Shown here: one piece after another, positions 50,518 to 62,745 of the stretch
How the letters are laid out: every line of letters starts with the position of its first letter
How positions within the stretch are numbered: position 1 is the stretch's first letter
Origin: Hoplostethus atlanticus
Taxonomy: Eukaryota; Chordata; Actinopteri; Trachichthyiformes; Trachichthyidae
Length of the DNA: 64,000 nucleotides
Assembly (NCBI GenBank): GCA_034670405.1
Contig: JAXDDX010000052.1
Coordinates: 1,922,001-1,986,000 of the forward strand
Reading direction: 5' to 3'
Made by a program: the position numbers and the translations under genes
Notes under the pieces: model-generated
What the model was told of the DNA's origin: nothing
The model's database searches: none
The model's input: the letters and a program-made list of their open reading frames with translations, nothing else

Positions 50518-51885
50518 GCCCTTTATTAAATATCCAATATCGGCCACTCATGTTGACTACCTCTGATACGATGGAGGTTCCTCCCTCACCACAGCTACAC
50601 AGAAACATAGTAGTCTGGAAAACCTGCCTAAAGGCCTAAAGGTTCCCCTACCATTGAATAGGTGTGGTGTGTTTCAATGGGGAGTTTTAGGCCAAATCCC
50701 AATTCTCATTTTCACCCCTACGACTCGTTTTCGAGTGCCCCTCGCCCTTCGGCTTGGCCCTCGGAACAGAGTTACAAGGGGTAGTGGTTGAAATCTCTCC
50801 CTATGAAATGGGACAACCCTTCAAGACCCTGATACGTCATCGATGACGTTTACGTAAACAGACGCGACAAGTTTGTTATCGGACATTACGATGGCAATAA
50901 TGATATTATCACAGTGACATTTGGCCATTCATCTGATGGAGATAGAAAAGCATGGACGCTCGTGATTCGTTCACAACTTATACGTTTCACGCTACCAATC
51001 GATCAAACAAGTCATCAAATAAAAAAGACCACTGCTTCATTACCAATCCACTTCATGACAGAATAGCGTTAGCGGTGCTCTGTAGGCTAGCAAGCCGTGC
51101 TCCTAACGTTACCCTGCCAGTCTGCACTGATATTAGAGGAGCCGTAACAAGTGCAGCAACTTCGCTGCTGGACTTTAGTTATATTTCGGCGTCATCTGCC
51201 ATCAAAGGGGGGAAATGCAACATGGAAATATGTCAAAATGCGGGACTGTCATGCACAAATCAGCCTAAAAACAATGTTGTAACGTTAACTAGCGAGGTAG
51301 AGACATCGGCATACTAGCGATTTTTTGTTATGCATGTTATAAAGAAAAGGTCTATAATACATTGAAACGACATTAAACTAAGATAATACCACGGTTAGAA
51401 TATTTTTAAAATCTTTATTAACGAAGAAAATACTACATTTGTGGTTTCCTTTTGTTGCTTGTGCGGCGTTCACCACCATCTTGCCGATGATTGTCGGAGA
51501 TTTCTCCTAACCCTCGGTTTGTAGTGTGCCCCTGAAAAATCTTCATTTGGAGGGCCATGTAGCCCTAGCACTTCGCCCTACCCCTCGATCCCAAGAGAAT
51601 TGGGACACCCCTACCCCTACACGTGAACGCGCAAAACGGAGGGGAAGGGCTAAGGGGTAGGGCGAAGGGGTGAATTGGGATTCGGCCTTAGTGTCCCATG
51701 ATGGTCTAAATGCTGTTTCAGAGGTTTTCACAACCCTGAAAAGAATAAAGGTATGGGGGAAACACTGAATACTACATTTTGGCATGGAAATTTAAAGATG
51801 TTGGATATCGTCACAAAATATCAGCTATGAGTGGCTATATCGGTAAATATTGGTACCAGCCTTCAAACACCCATATTGAACCCTG
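50518..51885 (+). mobile_element. Family A copy interrupted by a nested transposon
   Basis: Left part 50518-50689 ('tatccaatatcggccactc', 'cctctgatacgatggaggtt', 'ccattgaatagg', 'ggggagtttta') and right part 51688-51885 ('gtgtcccatgatggtctaaa', 'ggggaaacactgaatac', 'aaaatatcagctatgag') are the two halves of one long-subtype family A copy. Removing 50690-51687 and one TTA restores the continuous phrase seen at 4125-4150 and 17035-17060. Confidence 0.8.
50690..51687. mobile_element. 998-bp PIF/Harbinger-like non-autonomous element
   Basis: The termini 'ggccaaatcccaattc' and (reverse complement of the right end) 'ggccgaatcccaattc' match at 15 of 16 positions. TTA flanks both sides (50687-50689 and 51688-51690), the 3-bp target preference of PIF/Harbinger. 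Subterminal 'cacccctac'-type and 'aggggtagggcgaagggg' words recur near both ends. No transposase is encoded. A 121-codon open frame (50952-51317) has no recognised domain. The element inserted into an existing family A copy and is therefore the younger of the two. Confidence 0.8.
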
Positions 51886-52855
51886 ATTTTGTGCTTGTTT
51901 GGTGTGACATTGTGACATCACCTCCTACACGTCCATTACAGTCATGCATCGTTTAGGTTCTGGTGACATAGGACTGGAATACACCAATAGCAATAGTCGT
52001 TCATTTATTGTATTATTCAATATGATTCAAATACTTACATTGTCGGGAATATTGGGAATATTGGGAATATTGCTAACATTTGACATCAGTGATGTTTCTC
52101 TTGTCTTTTTTTTTTCAAGCCCCCCCCCCCCCCCCCCCGCCCCTCTTCTTTCTCTCTCATCGCTACACTTACCATATCATCTCACTTCCCCAAAGTAGCC
52201 AGTTCTGGTTGATGATTTACAGTAAAATTGCTTATAAATTGGAGTGGAAAAATGTTTTGCAGACCTGGCAGCTTTCAAGTCCCGCGCCCATTTGTCACCC
52301 GGCGTTTCCTTTTGTGTAACGGTACAAGAATTAATTAGGCTGCGTGGTGGGGGGAAAAGTTTACGGCCATAATTTATGGGGAGATGGGATTCCTTGGACA
52401 CCATCTCGGACCGATGTCGATTTATTATTTTTTATTATTATTGTGGTGTGTGTGTGTGTGTATGTGTGCGCATCTCCCGACTTTTGAATGAGGTTTCGCC
52501 CTGCCTGTGTAGCAGCGTGCCGAAGATTCATTTGTACTGCTTGAGGTTTGCGGCAAACACGCTCACAGGAGAGTAGCGACAGGCGGACAAACAAAAACTA
52601 CATTCAAAAGCGTGGCGCGCACAAATACACACGCGTAGGTGGACATGCAGTAAGCACTAAGCAGTAAGCACTTTTCTTTTTTTTTTGCATACACACGTTA
52701 AAACGGCTCTTGTCTCATTGTTTACTTTGTAGTCTCGGCTTTATTGGGAGTCAAACAGAAATGGCTGCCGAGAAGACAAAGCAAATTAGAATTAATTACT
52801 GAGGCAGAGTATAGTAGCTAGCTGGAGCTGGACGGCTGACAGGGCACAGTTCTGT

Positions 52856-52887
<32 letters not shown>

Positions 52888-52910
52888 CTTTTTCAAAATA
52901 AAATGTTTTT
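51886..52910. other. Intergenic, with homopolymers
   Basis: Tandem 'attgggaat' units (about 52046-52072), T9 then C19 (52120-52138) and a GT tract (about 52443-52461) are present. The short unique stretch at 52735-52810 ('aaattagaattaattactga') may be regulatory. A GT tract at 52855-52887 precedes the SINE. Confidence 0.45.
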
Positions 52911-52911
52911 A

Positions 52912-53135
52912 TGGTAACCTTTATTTCTCCAGGTAAAGGCGACATAGTTCCACACATTCACAGTAGGAGCTGCCCGGTACAAAACACAGTTGGAGGGAGG
53001 GAGGGGTTCAGCGCTCCTTTGCTCAAGGGCACCTAGGCATTAGTTACCCATTCACTTTCCCAATCCCATGTTTTCCCTGGGATTCAAACCTGCGACATTC
53101 TGGTCGCAAGCCAGCTTCTCTAACCTCTAAGATAC
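52912..53135 (-). mobile_element. tRNA-derived SINE
   Basis: Read on the minus strand, a tRNA-like head with B-box 'ggtttgaatccc' (a CpG-decayed GGTTCGAATCC) leads into 'gcccttgagcaaaggagcgc', then 'tgtgtggaactatgtcgcct' and a tail 'ttacctggagaaataaagg'. The order (Pol III promoter, conserved core, LINE-like tail) is that of teleost tRNA-SINEs. The A-box end is eroded near 53135. The family name is not certain. Confidence 0.75.
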
Positions 53136-53554
53136 ATGTGTATGATGGTGCATGTGGCGTGGATGATGTCCAATATGTGCCTTGAATGAGTTTTACAGTG
53201 TAGGAAGCACACCACACACAGACACACAGACACACAGACACACACACACACACACTTGAACATGCAACCTAAACCTGTGTCACAGGCTGCAGAGGAGGTT
53301 CAACTTAACCTTGAGCTGTGCTTTGCATGGGTGTCCATGTGGATTCTCCCTTGGGGTCAGTATTAGGTATAGGTACTGCACCACCACAACACACACACAC
53401 ACACACACACACACAGCTGCTCTCAGAGCTGCAGTAGGAGGTGTTTGGGATCAATTGTGGATAATTGGGTCTCCACGCGACATAATCTCACATTAGTACA
53501 GCCAGCTGTGCAGCAAGCATGTACTGAGTCCCTGTTTACCAGGAGTGGTGGTGG

Positions 53555-53589
<35 letters not shown>

Positions 53590-53744
53590 TGAGGGGGGGG
53601 AATTACATGTTGGTGTGTGTGTATCCGTCCACCGACCTGGTCTAACACAAACACACAACTACACACACGTTCACCTTTATGAACACTGCGGTAACATAAG
53701 TGTAACAACAACGGCGTCTTTTGTCATTTCCCATCTTCCGTTTC

Positions 53745-53797
<53 letters not shown>

Positions 53798-53855
53798 CCC
53801 TGACAGCCAGCCCTACCTTAGAAAAGAAAAAAGAAAAAAAACGCTGCTCACGCCA
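53136..53855. repeat. CA/GT microsatellite cluster
   Basis: CA or GT tracts at about 53212-53254, 53390-53415, 53558-53587 and 53746-53794 (the last about 49 bases). No gene lies between them. Confidence 0.9.
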
Positions 53856-54110
53856 ATTTTGTAATCAATGCCCACAGAAAATGGGATTCCTCCGGCCGCC
53901 GGCAATTAATACATTTGTGTCCTTTTTTAACACTAGTGAGCCGAGCTTGAAATTACCAATGACTGGCTCCTGCTCATTTGCATATTTATTGCAGCGGAGG
54001 ACGAGGTGGTGGTGGTGGTGATGGTGGTGGTGGGGCGGGGAGGGGGGGGTGAAAACTGGGGCGAATGATTGATGTGGAGCTCGCCTCCTGCATTACAAAC
54101 AGCCCATTAT
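53856..54110. promoter_or_regulatory. Candidate cis-regulatory element with octamer
   Basis: Unique block containing 'gccaattttgtaatcaatg', 'ccggcaattaatacatttg', 'gaaattaccaatgactgg' and 'tcatttgcatatttattgc' (POU octamer ATTTGCAT), then 'gcattacaaacagcccatta' after a GGT/GGGG patch. It looks like a typical developmental noncoding element. Confidence 0.35.
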
Positions 54111-54215
54111 TGGGGAGACAGAGGAAGAGAGAAGAGAGAGAGAGTGCCCGAGAGAGAGAGAGACACCGAGGCAGAGTGAGGGAGGGAGAGAGAGAGAGAG
54201 AGAGAGAGAGGGAGG
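54111..54215 (+). repeat. GA-rich purine tract
   Basis: GA/GAGA repeats, with a 24-base pure GA segment near 54187-54210. The Arg/Glu-rich frames here are artefacts. Confidence 0.9.
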
Positions 54216-54364
54216 ATGAAGAGCGGCCTAGCATACAGTTGATTAAAGTTGAAGACAGTGGGATCAGTCTGCGCCGGAGGTTTTTGTCCTCCTCCCCTTC
54301 CCTCCGCCGCCTTTTCCTTCTCCCTCTATTTTTTCTTCCACCCTCACCCCCTCCTCCTCCTCTC

Positions 54365-54525
54365 ACTCCATATTTTGCGAAGATGGCCGGGGCGGGAGCA
54401 TTAAAGGCGTGTTTTAATGGATGTTGACAAGGAGTGGACCAACAAAAGCCCAAGCCTGAGGATTTGCTTGAAAAGATTCAATCAGACATGTTTTCACTGC
54501 GATTAATTGGCGGGCTCGGAGGGGA
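54365..54525. promoter_or_regulatory. Candidate cis-regulatory element
   Basis: Unique block with 'gagcattaaaggcgtgtttt', 'gcttgaaaagattcaatcag' and 'ctgcgattaattggcgggc'. It is followed by G-rich low complexity. Confidence 0.3.
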
Positions 54526-55700
54526 GGGTGGGGGGGGGGGATGGGAGGATGGCGACGGAGGTGTGAATGAGTGTGATTGTTCCAGGGGTCGCACCAACCC
54601 CCTCGCATCCCCTGCCCACCCCCCCTCCTCCATGCTTCCCTCTGTCATTTTGAGCGATAGTTTGGAAATGTCCTTTGAATGATGCTAAAGAGCAAACTCC
54701 ACCCCCCCCTCCTCCTCGTCCGTCCCCCCCCTCCCCGTGAATTATGACTATTATTTCTGGGAGGTGGGATGTGGTGAGCCAGAGAACAGGACTACACTGG
54801 TTTGATTGGATCTGACCTGCCTCCACTTGTGTCAAACGCACACACACACGCACACGCACCGATAGAATGGCTGGCGAGTGTGTGTGTGTGTGTGTGATTA
54901 GCTTAGACAACCATGTCCTTATCATGCCACAGCTCAAGAGGTAAAAGTAGTATTGCTGACCTAACGCTGAACCTCATACCTCTCACACACACACACACAC
55001 ACACACACACATCCTGACTTTAACTCTGACTGACACCTAAGCCGACACCTAGCTACCTCACTACAACTGCCATCTCTTTGTAAATTTGTGGACCAGACTA
55101 GACAATGTCAATTCCCAGTTTCGCGATTTGTCCATGTTGGCAAAGAATATAAAGAGATGTAGCATTTAAAAAATATTTTACACGTAGCATTTTTACATAT
55201 CAATTGTCAAATTAGTTGTGATAGCTTGGTATAATTACCGTAAACAAATGACGATGATTAAGCCTCTATCTCACACCAGTGGTAAGACTGCATTTCCCAT
55301 AATCCCTGTTGCTTCCTGTCCCCCCTCCCCCTCCCTGGCGTTGTTGTCTTTACTGAAGAGGATCAACATGTTGGATTTTTTCCATCTTCCTTTCTCTCCT
55401 TCCACCATCTGCCATTACCAGAAACTCTTGGAAGAACAGTGCCCTCTTCCTGTTTTATGGCGTAACGCAATTCAGCAGATTTTCCGCCAAAATCCGACCC
55501 GGTGGCACACCATGTAAAATGGCGAGTAGAGGCTGGTAGAGGCTGACAGTCTTCTCGTGATGGTCTCATTTGTTTACAGTAATTATACTAATGAGTAATA
55601 CTTTAGTCTTTAGTCAAGATTTCTACCTGACGTCTTTGTGTGAGTGTGCACCTGTACCCGCTACTCGGATAGCATTACGCTAATCCAGACAGGACAGAAA
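54526..55700. other. Intergenic, mixed repeats
   Basis: G- or C-rich patches (54528-54540, 54700-54735) and CA/GT tracts (54839-54858, 54876-54897, 54983-55010). 'gactgcatttcccataatcc' at 55285-55305 belongs to a fish repeat word also seen as 'ggtaattctgggaaatgtag' at 59212-59231. No gene is supported. Confidence 0.4.
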
Positions 55701-55849
55701 CTCCGCCGTGACTTTAAGCTTGGGGGAGGTAGTGATCCCGGGCAACATCTGTGGCTGTCGTCCCTCCTCCGAACATATCTCCCCGTCTCTCAAACTTCAG
55801 ATTCTCCTTAGAAGTGTTGCAGTAAAGTCGGCTTTGGTTGGGGGGGTGG

Positions 55850-56055
55850 TGGGGATGTTGGAGTGCGTATGCAGCAAATTGGCAGCTCCATCAAATTATG
55901 CCGGCATTAAGGGGGTTTCGCGGGGCGTAATCCACCCGCCAAAGCCAGCCCGCCCCTCCCTCCATACAACGTTTAACTTTTGTCGACGCAAACGCCACAT
56001 TTCATGCTCTGCCATTAATCTGTCGGATTACAGGATGCAAGCAGTTTGAGCGGGG
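55850..56055. promoter_or_regulatory. Possible conserved noncoding element
   Basis: Unique sequence with 'gcagcaaattggcagctcc', 'caaattatgccggcattaag', 'tttcgcggggcgtaatccac' and 'ctgccattaatctgtcggat'. No coding family was recognised in the 113-codon frame covering it. Confidence 0.25.
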
Positions 56056-56429
56056 CTGGGTGGAGGGGGTTGTTTTGTAATGAATTCCCCTCGATCTTGG
56101 CTTAACTGTTGGATGAGGACTGGCAGCGGAAGGAGGATGAGGAAGGTACCTTGTGACTCTCTGGTTAGCGATGTGTGGTCTTTTTTGTCAGCCCCACCCA
56201 GCCTAACCTACCCTGTCATACTGGGCGACTGGTCCTTCTGTCTTGGACGACTAGCGATTCATGAGTGACAAAGTCTGTTTCCAGGGGTTTTGGGATTGGA
56301 GCTCGGATGGGACGGGAGCTTCTGTCTCACAGGAGAGAGAGAGAGAGAGGGAGGGAGGGAGGCTGGGCTTTGAGAGGATAACCCACCGGGGGATGGCAAG
56401 GGAGAACGAGCCTGTCACACTAAGGATGA

Positions 56430-56461
<32 letters not shown>

Positions 56462-56627
56462 ATGGGCATGGAGAGGCTCTCAGTGGGAGTTGAAGGTTCC
56501 AGGCATGGTCTCATGGATATGGAGCACTCTGAGAATAAGATGGCATACGCATGAGGTTGAAGACATCATCTTACCAGGGGTGTAGCCCTCATCCTGGGGG
56601 TTTGGACTACAGTTAGACTGATATAGC

Positions 56628-56672
<45 letters not shown>

Positions 56673-57530
56673 ATTCTCGCTAATTCTAAGACTGAAGACT
56701 GCTCTGAGAGGAGATTTACTACTATTTTATTTTGTACTCACTCTTGGGAATAAATTGAATATCTGCGAGTGTGCCGTTTGTAAATCAAGACAAATAATGA
56801 ATTATCCTCCTTCATCCTCCTTCATCTCTCTACCTCCTATGGATCTGCATTCAATTGCCCCCCCCCCCCTTCCCTGTCCCAACATTATTCCACATCTTTC
56901 TTCTACTGTCTCTATCAGTCTTTTCACCCCTCTCTGTTTCCGCTATCTGTGTTGCTGCTGCACGCCTCGACCCTCGTGCTCTGCTCTATCTCGGCGCTGT
57001 CACGGCGGCCTCTTACAGAACATAGCCTTCCCTTCCCGCCACTGTTAAAGGTGAGGTATTGCAGACGTGTAATCTTCTGCCGCCTCTTGTTTCTGGTGCT
57101 CTGAGTCCTTATACATCTCTGTTCTACGTGCAGATGCGCAGCCTCGCCATGCAAAGCCTGCCTCCAGGCAAGATCTGAGCCGTATTAAAAAGAAGTGTAA
57201 TCTCAATCTGTTTTCCTCTATATGTATTTTTTCTTTTTTTCTATAATATTCGTTAAAATGTAAGGCAATGCATTTTTTTTTTTTTTACATTTTAGGAAAA
57301 GAACTCTATCTGCTTTTGACAAATGGGCAATTTGAATGTCTTCCTTACAAAATGTTGAAAGAAACTTCTAACAAAAAGTTGCATCTTGCACCATTTTGCA
57401 CTAACGTTTATCATACAGGGAGAAATCCACTGAAAAGCAACGTTATTCAGCTGACACCCAACTACAACAACATTAAGGTCTAAGAGACGGTTAAGCTTCA
57501 AGGTTAACTTGTGTTATACTGCACAATGAT
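56056..57530. other. Intergenic, with microsatellites
   Basis: GA repeats at 56333-56362 and CT repeats at 56435-56461 could pair with each other. A (GATA)n tract of about 43 bases lies at 56630-56672, directly after 'acagttagactgatatag', a family A 5' terminus. C and T runs occur near 56860 and 57272. No gene is seen. Confidence 0.5.
56630..56672 (+). repeat. (GATA)n tetranucleotide repeat
   Basis: About eleven uninterrupted GATA/ATAG units. GATA arrays are often polymorphic in fish. It begins within a family A terminal fragment (56610-56629). Confidence 0.95.
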
Positions 57531-59270
57531 TAAAAATTGTTTGCCAGTGCCACAACGTTGTGAACGTTGCAAGCGAGCTGCACAATGTCAAGAGAGCATC
57601 GGCGTTTCTCCTGGACGCCGAGGCCTCTCCAGAGAATTTCTTGCCGCGGCTCAATTCCGGAGTTCCGTCACCCCTTCCGACTGATAGCAACACAGAAAGG
57701 GAAAAGTACTGCTGCGAGGTCGAGGCTGCTGGCTGGAATTGCACGGAACAAGTCTTGACTACTTAAATCCTCTTTGATCTCCGTTTCCTGGAGAGGGGAT
57801 TGTCTGCTCGGTCCTGTGGTAACACTTTTGTACCAGTCAGTGCTCTTTGCATCATCTTTCCCTGCGTGAACAAGTCTGGCTTTGCCTTTCTCTGCACCTC
57901 TCTCGGCCTCTCTCTCTCTCTCTTTCGCTCACACATGCATGCACGCACACACTCCCTCGTCCTCTTTTCGCTCGCTTCTTCCCTCCCTCTCTTTCTCTCT
58001 CTCTCTCTCCATTTTCCCTTTGACTTCCACAGACACTAATTCCCTTTCTTCAAGGACAAGCATCTCACGGCACATCATCTGAATAAGACTTTGAGTCGCC
58101 ACGGCCTCCCAGGGCTTAAGTCTGCAGAGCCCTTCTTCCCGATCCCCTTTTTAACGTTCTAACACCAGCCTAGCGCCGTCAATAAATATTAACATCCAGA
58201 GGGATGAGATATGCTCTGGTTAGGCCGTCTGTTCACCGCATGGGTCTCAGGGTGGCTGTCGTTCAGCTGATATTGAGGAAGGACTGTTGAGCTGGTGACC
58301 CAGACTTGAAGACCAGTTGCTACTCAGGGAATGTCTTCATCAATCGGGTCGGCGAAATCCACAAAATGTATGTTGTTATTTCGTTGTTTGGGGCGCACCG
58401 CTGCTTTACTTTGCCCGGGAAAATTACACCGTTTGATACCCAGAGTTTATGATGGGTTCAGCCCTGACATCCAGAATTGATTAGCTCTGAATGAAGTTGT
58501 TACTCCACATTAACACAATAAAACGCAATTTTGTGTTGGTTTGACTTTAAACGAATAACCTTGTCAATTCCAATCCCAGAATCCTGTCCAGCAATCCCAC
58601 TTTGACGCCTATGGAAATAGGAAGAGCGGGGTCTGAAGTCGGATGCCCCAATTTGCCTATTTTTCCCGTGGTTAAGAAGAGGATTGAGGAATAATAAAAA
58701 CAAATTTCTTGGGTGTATGGAATACGTCCTGCATGTGAATTCGTCCGACTCAGGAATGGGTTCATGTTCCCCAAGCGGTCCGCTATAACTAATCATTTTC
58801 TTTGTGCACGTGCTAAAAACTGTCACATTTAATATATTTCAGGGCAGCGTCAGATTGGGAGAATATTTTCCACGGGATGCTGAAGGTCTTCGTGATATTG
58901 TACAAATTGTCACACTGTTTTTGCTCTATGTCCTTTAAGTTTAGCATATTGTCATCCTAATCTTTACTGAGCAAGCCGTTGCAGGGCTGGGATTGAATGT
59001 AATGTAATATTCATTGTCACTTTGCCTATATTTGAGTTTGGGAGTCTTCCAAGGCATTTTTTAATGGGCCCTAACCAGCCTTAATGTGCAATAGCCGTAT
59101 TGCTACCTCTATTGGCGTGATGCCTCTATTGCAATCCAGCTGTTTTCCTGAGTGTGGCTTAAGAGTAAAACAGAATGCAAGTCATGTTGTTTTTTTCGAG
59201 CAAGGGCTACCGGTAATTCTGGGAAATGTAGGAAATCTCGAAAGCAGACGGGGCAGGGTGAGGGAAAGCG
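57531..59270. other. Intergenic, partly unique
   Basis: Unique sequence at 57545-57800 and 58030-58800 with no recognised gene. Pyrimidine-rich patches at 57900-58015. Short open frames carry no known domain. Confidence 0.35.
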
Positions 59271-59274
59271 CACG

Positions 59275-59460
59275 CAACAAGAATGCAAAAGCACTTCATC
59301 ACGAAATAACTCCTGGAATGCATCGAACATCGCCGATTGACGATCCAAGGGTGGCGTTTTCCTTGAATATGTTTGTAACGGGACTAATAAACGAAGCTAT
59401 CAATCAATCAAACCGCACAAAAAAGCCATTAACGATGGTTTGATTCATTGACGAACAGCC
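59275..59460. promoter_or_regulatory. Candidate cis-regulatory element
   Basis: Unique block with 'aacatcgccgattgacgatc', 'gacgggactaataaacgaag'-type words ('ggactaataaacgaagct'), 'atcaatcaatcaaaccg' (PBX/HOX-like TGATTGAT on the reverse) and 'gccattaacgatggtttgat'. Motif density suggests regulation; conservation untested. Confidence 0.35.
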
Positions 59461-59639
59461 AGCCTTCACACCCAGACAACAGCACTCTCTGAAAACACTC
59501 ATTGGCAACTTCTCCTCCGGTACAGTACAAACCCGGGCCTGGCGACTGTAACTACAGCAGCAACCCGCCACAGGATATTGTCGCGCTCTGTCCCCTTTTC
59601 CCTCGTCCCCGACTCCCGGCTCCCACCCCTGAGCCCAGA

Positions 59640-59920
59640 TTCATTACAAGCTGTGGCCAGGGTATTAAGATACGGCCGCATTAACAAAGTTGTCTCTGTA
59701 TCTTAATTGAATCTACCCCCGCCAGAGCCGAATCTGGATTATGTTTACCTGAAATATAAGCGGCTCGGCAGCCGGAACACGGCCCCGCTGATAAAACACT
59801 GGGGTTGTCCCCCTCCCCCCTCCCCAATCCTAATCCCCAACTGTAATTTGTTCCTCGATGGATGTAGCCACCGCGATGGGAACGCCTGATTGGGATTCAT
59901 TCCAAGAACAGGGAAAGCAT
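59640..59920. promoter_or_regulatory. Possible conserved noncoding element
   Basis: Unique sequence with 'gggtattaagatacggccgc', 'gtatcttaattgaatctac' and 'ggattatgtttacctgaaat'. Non-repetitive and GC-balanced. Confidence 0.25.
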
Positions 59921-59952
59921 CTGCAGGTAAGTTCATCTATTAAATAGTGAAG

Positions 59953-59961
59953 GTGTGTGTG

Positions 59962-60003
<42 letters not shown>
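59953..60003 (+). repeat. (GT)n microsatellite
   Basis: About 38 pure GT bases after an interrupted start. Confidence 0.95.
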
Positions 60004-60004
<1 letters not shown>

Positions 60005-62615
60005 TTTGAGTAGGCATCTCGGGAGCAGGTTTCTACTGCCTCTATCACTTTCAACGAGATTCAACTCTCTGCACTCTCTCCATCATCTGACATTCTCTTC
60101 CCGAACGTTCATTCGCGTAAATTCGCAGAATGCCGCCCGCTTCGATTGTTGCTCGCAGTGTCCATTCGTTTGAAATTGCAATATCTGCTCCTCTAATTCC
60201 GCCCATTGCGCCGCATTTTGGTTGAAATATAGCAAAGGCACTTCTATTATACCCGGGACATTTTACGATGCTAATGGCAGGAGTGAGGAACGGCCAAGCC
60301 AAGGAAAGAGGCAAAGTGTAATGCCACCTTGCTCAAGGGTATATTCCACCCTGGGACTGACACTCTGCATTCCCCTGCCAACACACACACACTTACACAC
60401 TCTCTCTCTTTTTTTTTCTCTCTCTCTCTCTCTCACACACACACAACTCAGAGTCTGGCTGGAGACCAGAGACCTATAGTGGCGGGGTTCCTGGGTGTGT
60501 GTGTGTGTGTGGAGGATGGACAAGCCACTGTTGGGGGGTCCTACATGAGGGATGGCTCTGTATGGTGACAATAAGTGTGTGGTGGGGGGGGCGCAGGTCC
60601 TTAGCCTTTTTGTCCTTCACAGAGCATCACCCACCCACCCATCCACCCACCCTGCTTCCCTCCCATGCCTGTGTTTCTTCCTGGCTCAGGTGAAGGGTAG
60701 GGCAGTGAAGCGGCCCCCACCCACTCCCAAGTTGGCACTGATGCACTTTTTTTTTTTTCTCTCACCATCACCACCACTAAAACCACCACCAGGCCCACGG
60801 GCCATTGGGCGCTGGCGTGCATCAGGAGGAAGTGTGTGTGCATGGTGTTCTTTGTTTGCATGTCAGCAAGTCGTTGATGCACGCGTCATAAATCACATCT
60901 TCCCACCTTAGGGTGCGACAGGGAATGCGACAGTGGGTGAGGGGTTAAACCTTGAAACATTTTCTCTTACTCTCTTCTATCCAAGCTTTCTGCTGTACTC
61001 AGGCACACCTAGATCTACTTTACCAGGCACTTGCAGGATGGATACCTACACCACCTAACGGCATCGAACATGAGAAAAATAGGTCCCGTTTTTTTGTGCG
61101 GTATTGCCAAAAGGCACTAAATCAAAGGGGCATGAAGTAATTTAGGACTTTGATCGATCTCTATCAGCAATTGCGCCAACATCGACAGGTCTCTGGCACA
61201 GCTTACGGTGGCCTGTAGGTGACAAGAATAATAAAGTCACAATGGAGAGGAGTAAGCTAGATAATTAGAGCAGAGATCCAGCAAAAACATCTAGTGAAGA
61301 GGGAGTGGAAAGAGAGTGAAAATGATCACGATGCACCATCACCTGGCCAGGTAATCGTTGAGTCATTGGCATTGATCAAGAACCCTATCAACCCCCTGCA
61401 GATTTACGCTACGGGACAGGAAAACCATGCTTGTTGGACCTTTAATTGAACCACTAAATGAATGGAATTGGTGTCACTTATGTCATGTGTGTTTGCACCT
61501 GACTTGCATAACTCAATTTATCGAGAAATTGTACCCTTGTCCCAGGAAAACCATTGGGACTACTGCCACAGTCACCTTTGCCATCTTCTCCGATTCATTG
61601 TCTAAGGCACAGCTGTACATTGGTGTGACATCACAGATTACAAAATGAAGACCACATTTGCCATAAACCCCATTCTTTAAACTCCTTTTGCATTGGAGAC
61701 CGAAAATCTTTGCCAATGGAGAAAACATTTACAAATAACACATTTTGAATCAGAATTTCACCGAATTCCCATTTCAGGTACCGATGTCTACCGCAGCCAA
61801 AATGTTCTCTCTGTTCGAGGGTCCAGTATACAGTAGCCTTACTTGTCACGCTGACAAGTGTTTGTACCTCTGTCGCCTTCAAACTAATTATACAAATGCT
61901 CCTCAGGCATGGAGAAAGGCTAAACAAATACACTCCACCATCTGTACACACTCAATACCCTCAGCTCTGGGCTGGAGGAGCTACTTTGACAGCTTCCTTA
62001 CTCCAGACCGTCCGCAGGCAAGGAAACAGGTGCTGGAGGCTATATACACTACGCACTCTATCCACACACTCTTATCTCCAGCAGGAGGGCTTAAGATAGA
62101 AAAGGACGCTATACAGTAATTACCACCTCCCTCCTTCTCCCCATCCCTCTATATCTCCCTGCCCTTATCCCTCCACTACTTCTCCAGTCTCTCCACCGTC
62201 CTAACTTTCCCATCTTTTCTTTCTCCGCCTCCCTCCCCCGGGACATCTCCATCCTCCTCCCCCCGCCTTTCCACTCACTGTATCCCTCTCCTTCCCTGCC
62301 CCCCCCCCCACCCTCTCTCTCTCTCTCTCTCTACTCCTCCCTCGCTGGCCCAGACTAAGCCAAGTATAGCCTAGCTGCTGGGACGTCGTGGAAAGAGAGA
62401 CAGAAGGCCCCCCAGGGCTTCACGGCGAGCCTGGCGCAGTTGGCGCGCTCTCGTGTGATGCGATGCCGCCTCTCCTCAGGTGACAACACCGCATCCTCAG
62501 TGGTCGCGCTAACCCCCCCCCTCCCCTACCCCATGCATGCCCCCACATTCCCCGTCTCATGTTCCCCCCCCGTCCCGAAACAGATGCTCGGGATGAGGGC
62601 GGGCGCCAGTCAGGG
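60004..62615. other. Intergenic, mixed
   Basis: Unique sequence at 60030-60320 ('ctcctctaattccgcccat', 'gcgccgcattttgg') may be regulatory. Low-complexity CA/CT occurs at 60380-60445 and GT at 60495-60512. Pyrimidine-rich DNA fills 62120-62340. A 124-codon frame at 61745-62119 has no recognised domain. Confidence 0.35.
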
Positions 62616-62619
62616 GGGA

Positions 62620-62745
62620 CGTGGGTTAATTGGGGTAGTAGTGGGGGTTAATTTCAATTAAAACTTCAACTAATGGAGGTCAGGGAAGCGTCTGCAAACA
62701 CCTGATTAAAACAAATGGTCCTGCCAGTCAAAACTTTATCTTGGT
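62620..62745. promoter_or_regulatory. Candidate cis-regulatory element, TAATT-rich
   Basis: 'gtgggttaattggggtagta', 'gggttaatttcaattaaaac', 'caactaatggaggtcaggg' and 'cacctgattaaaacaaatgg' in unique sequence. Confidence 0.3.

Noticed and set aside
52912-53135. Functional tRNA gene
   Set aside because: Only a decayed B-box and eroded A-box are present, followed by a SINE body; no cloverleaf can be drawn.
54065-54453. Arg/Glu-rich (+) and Ser/Leu-rich (-) frames
   Set aside because: Produced by the GA repeat tract.
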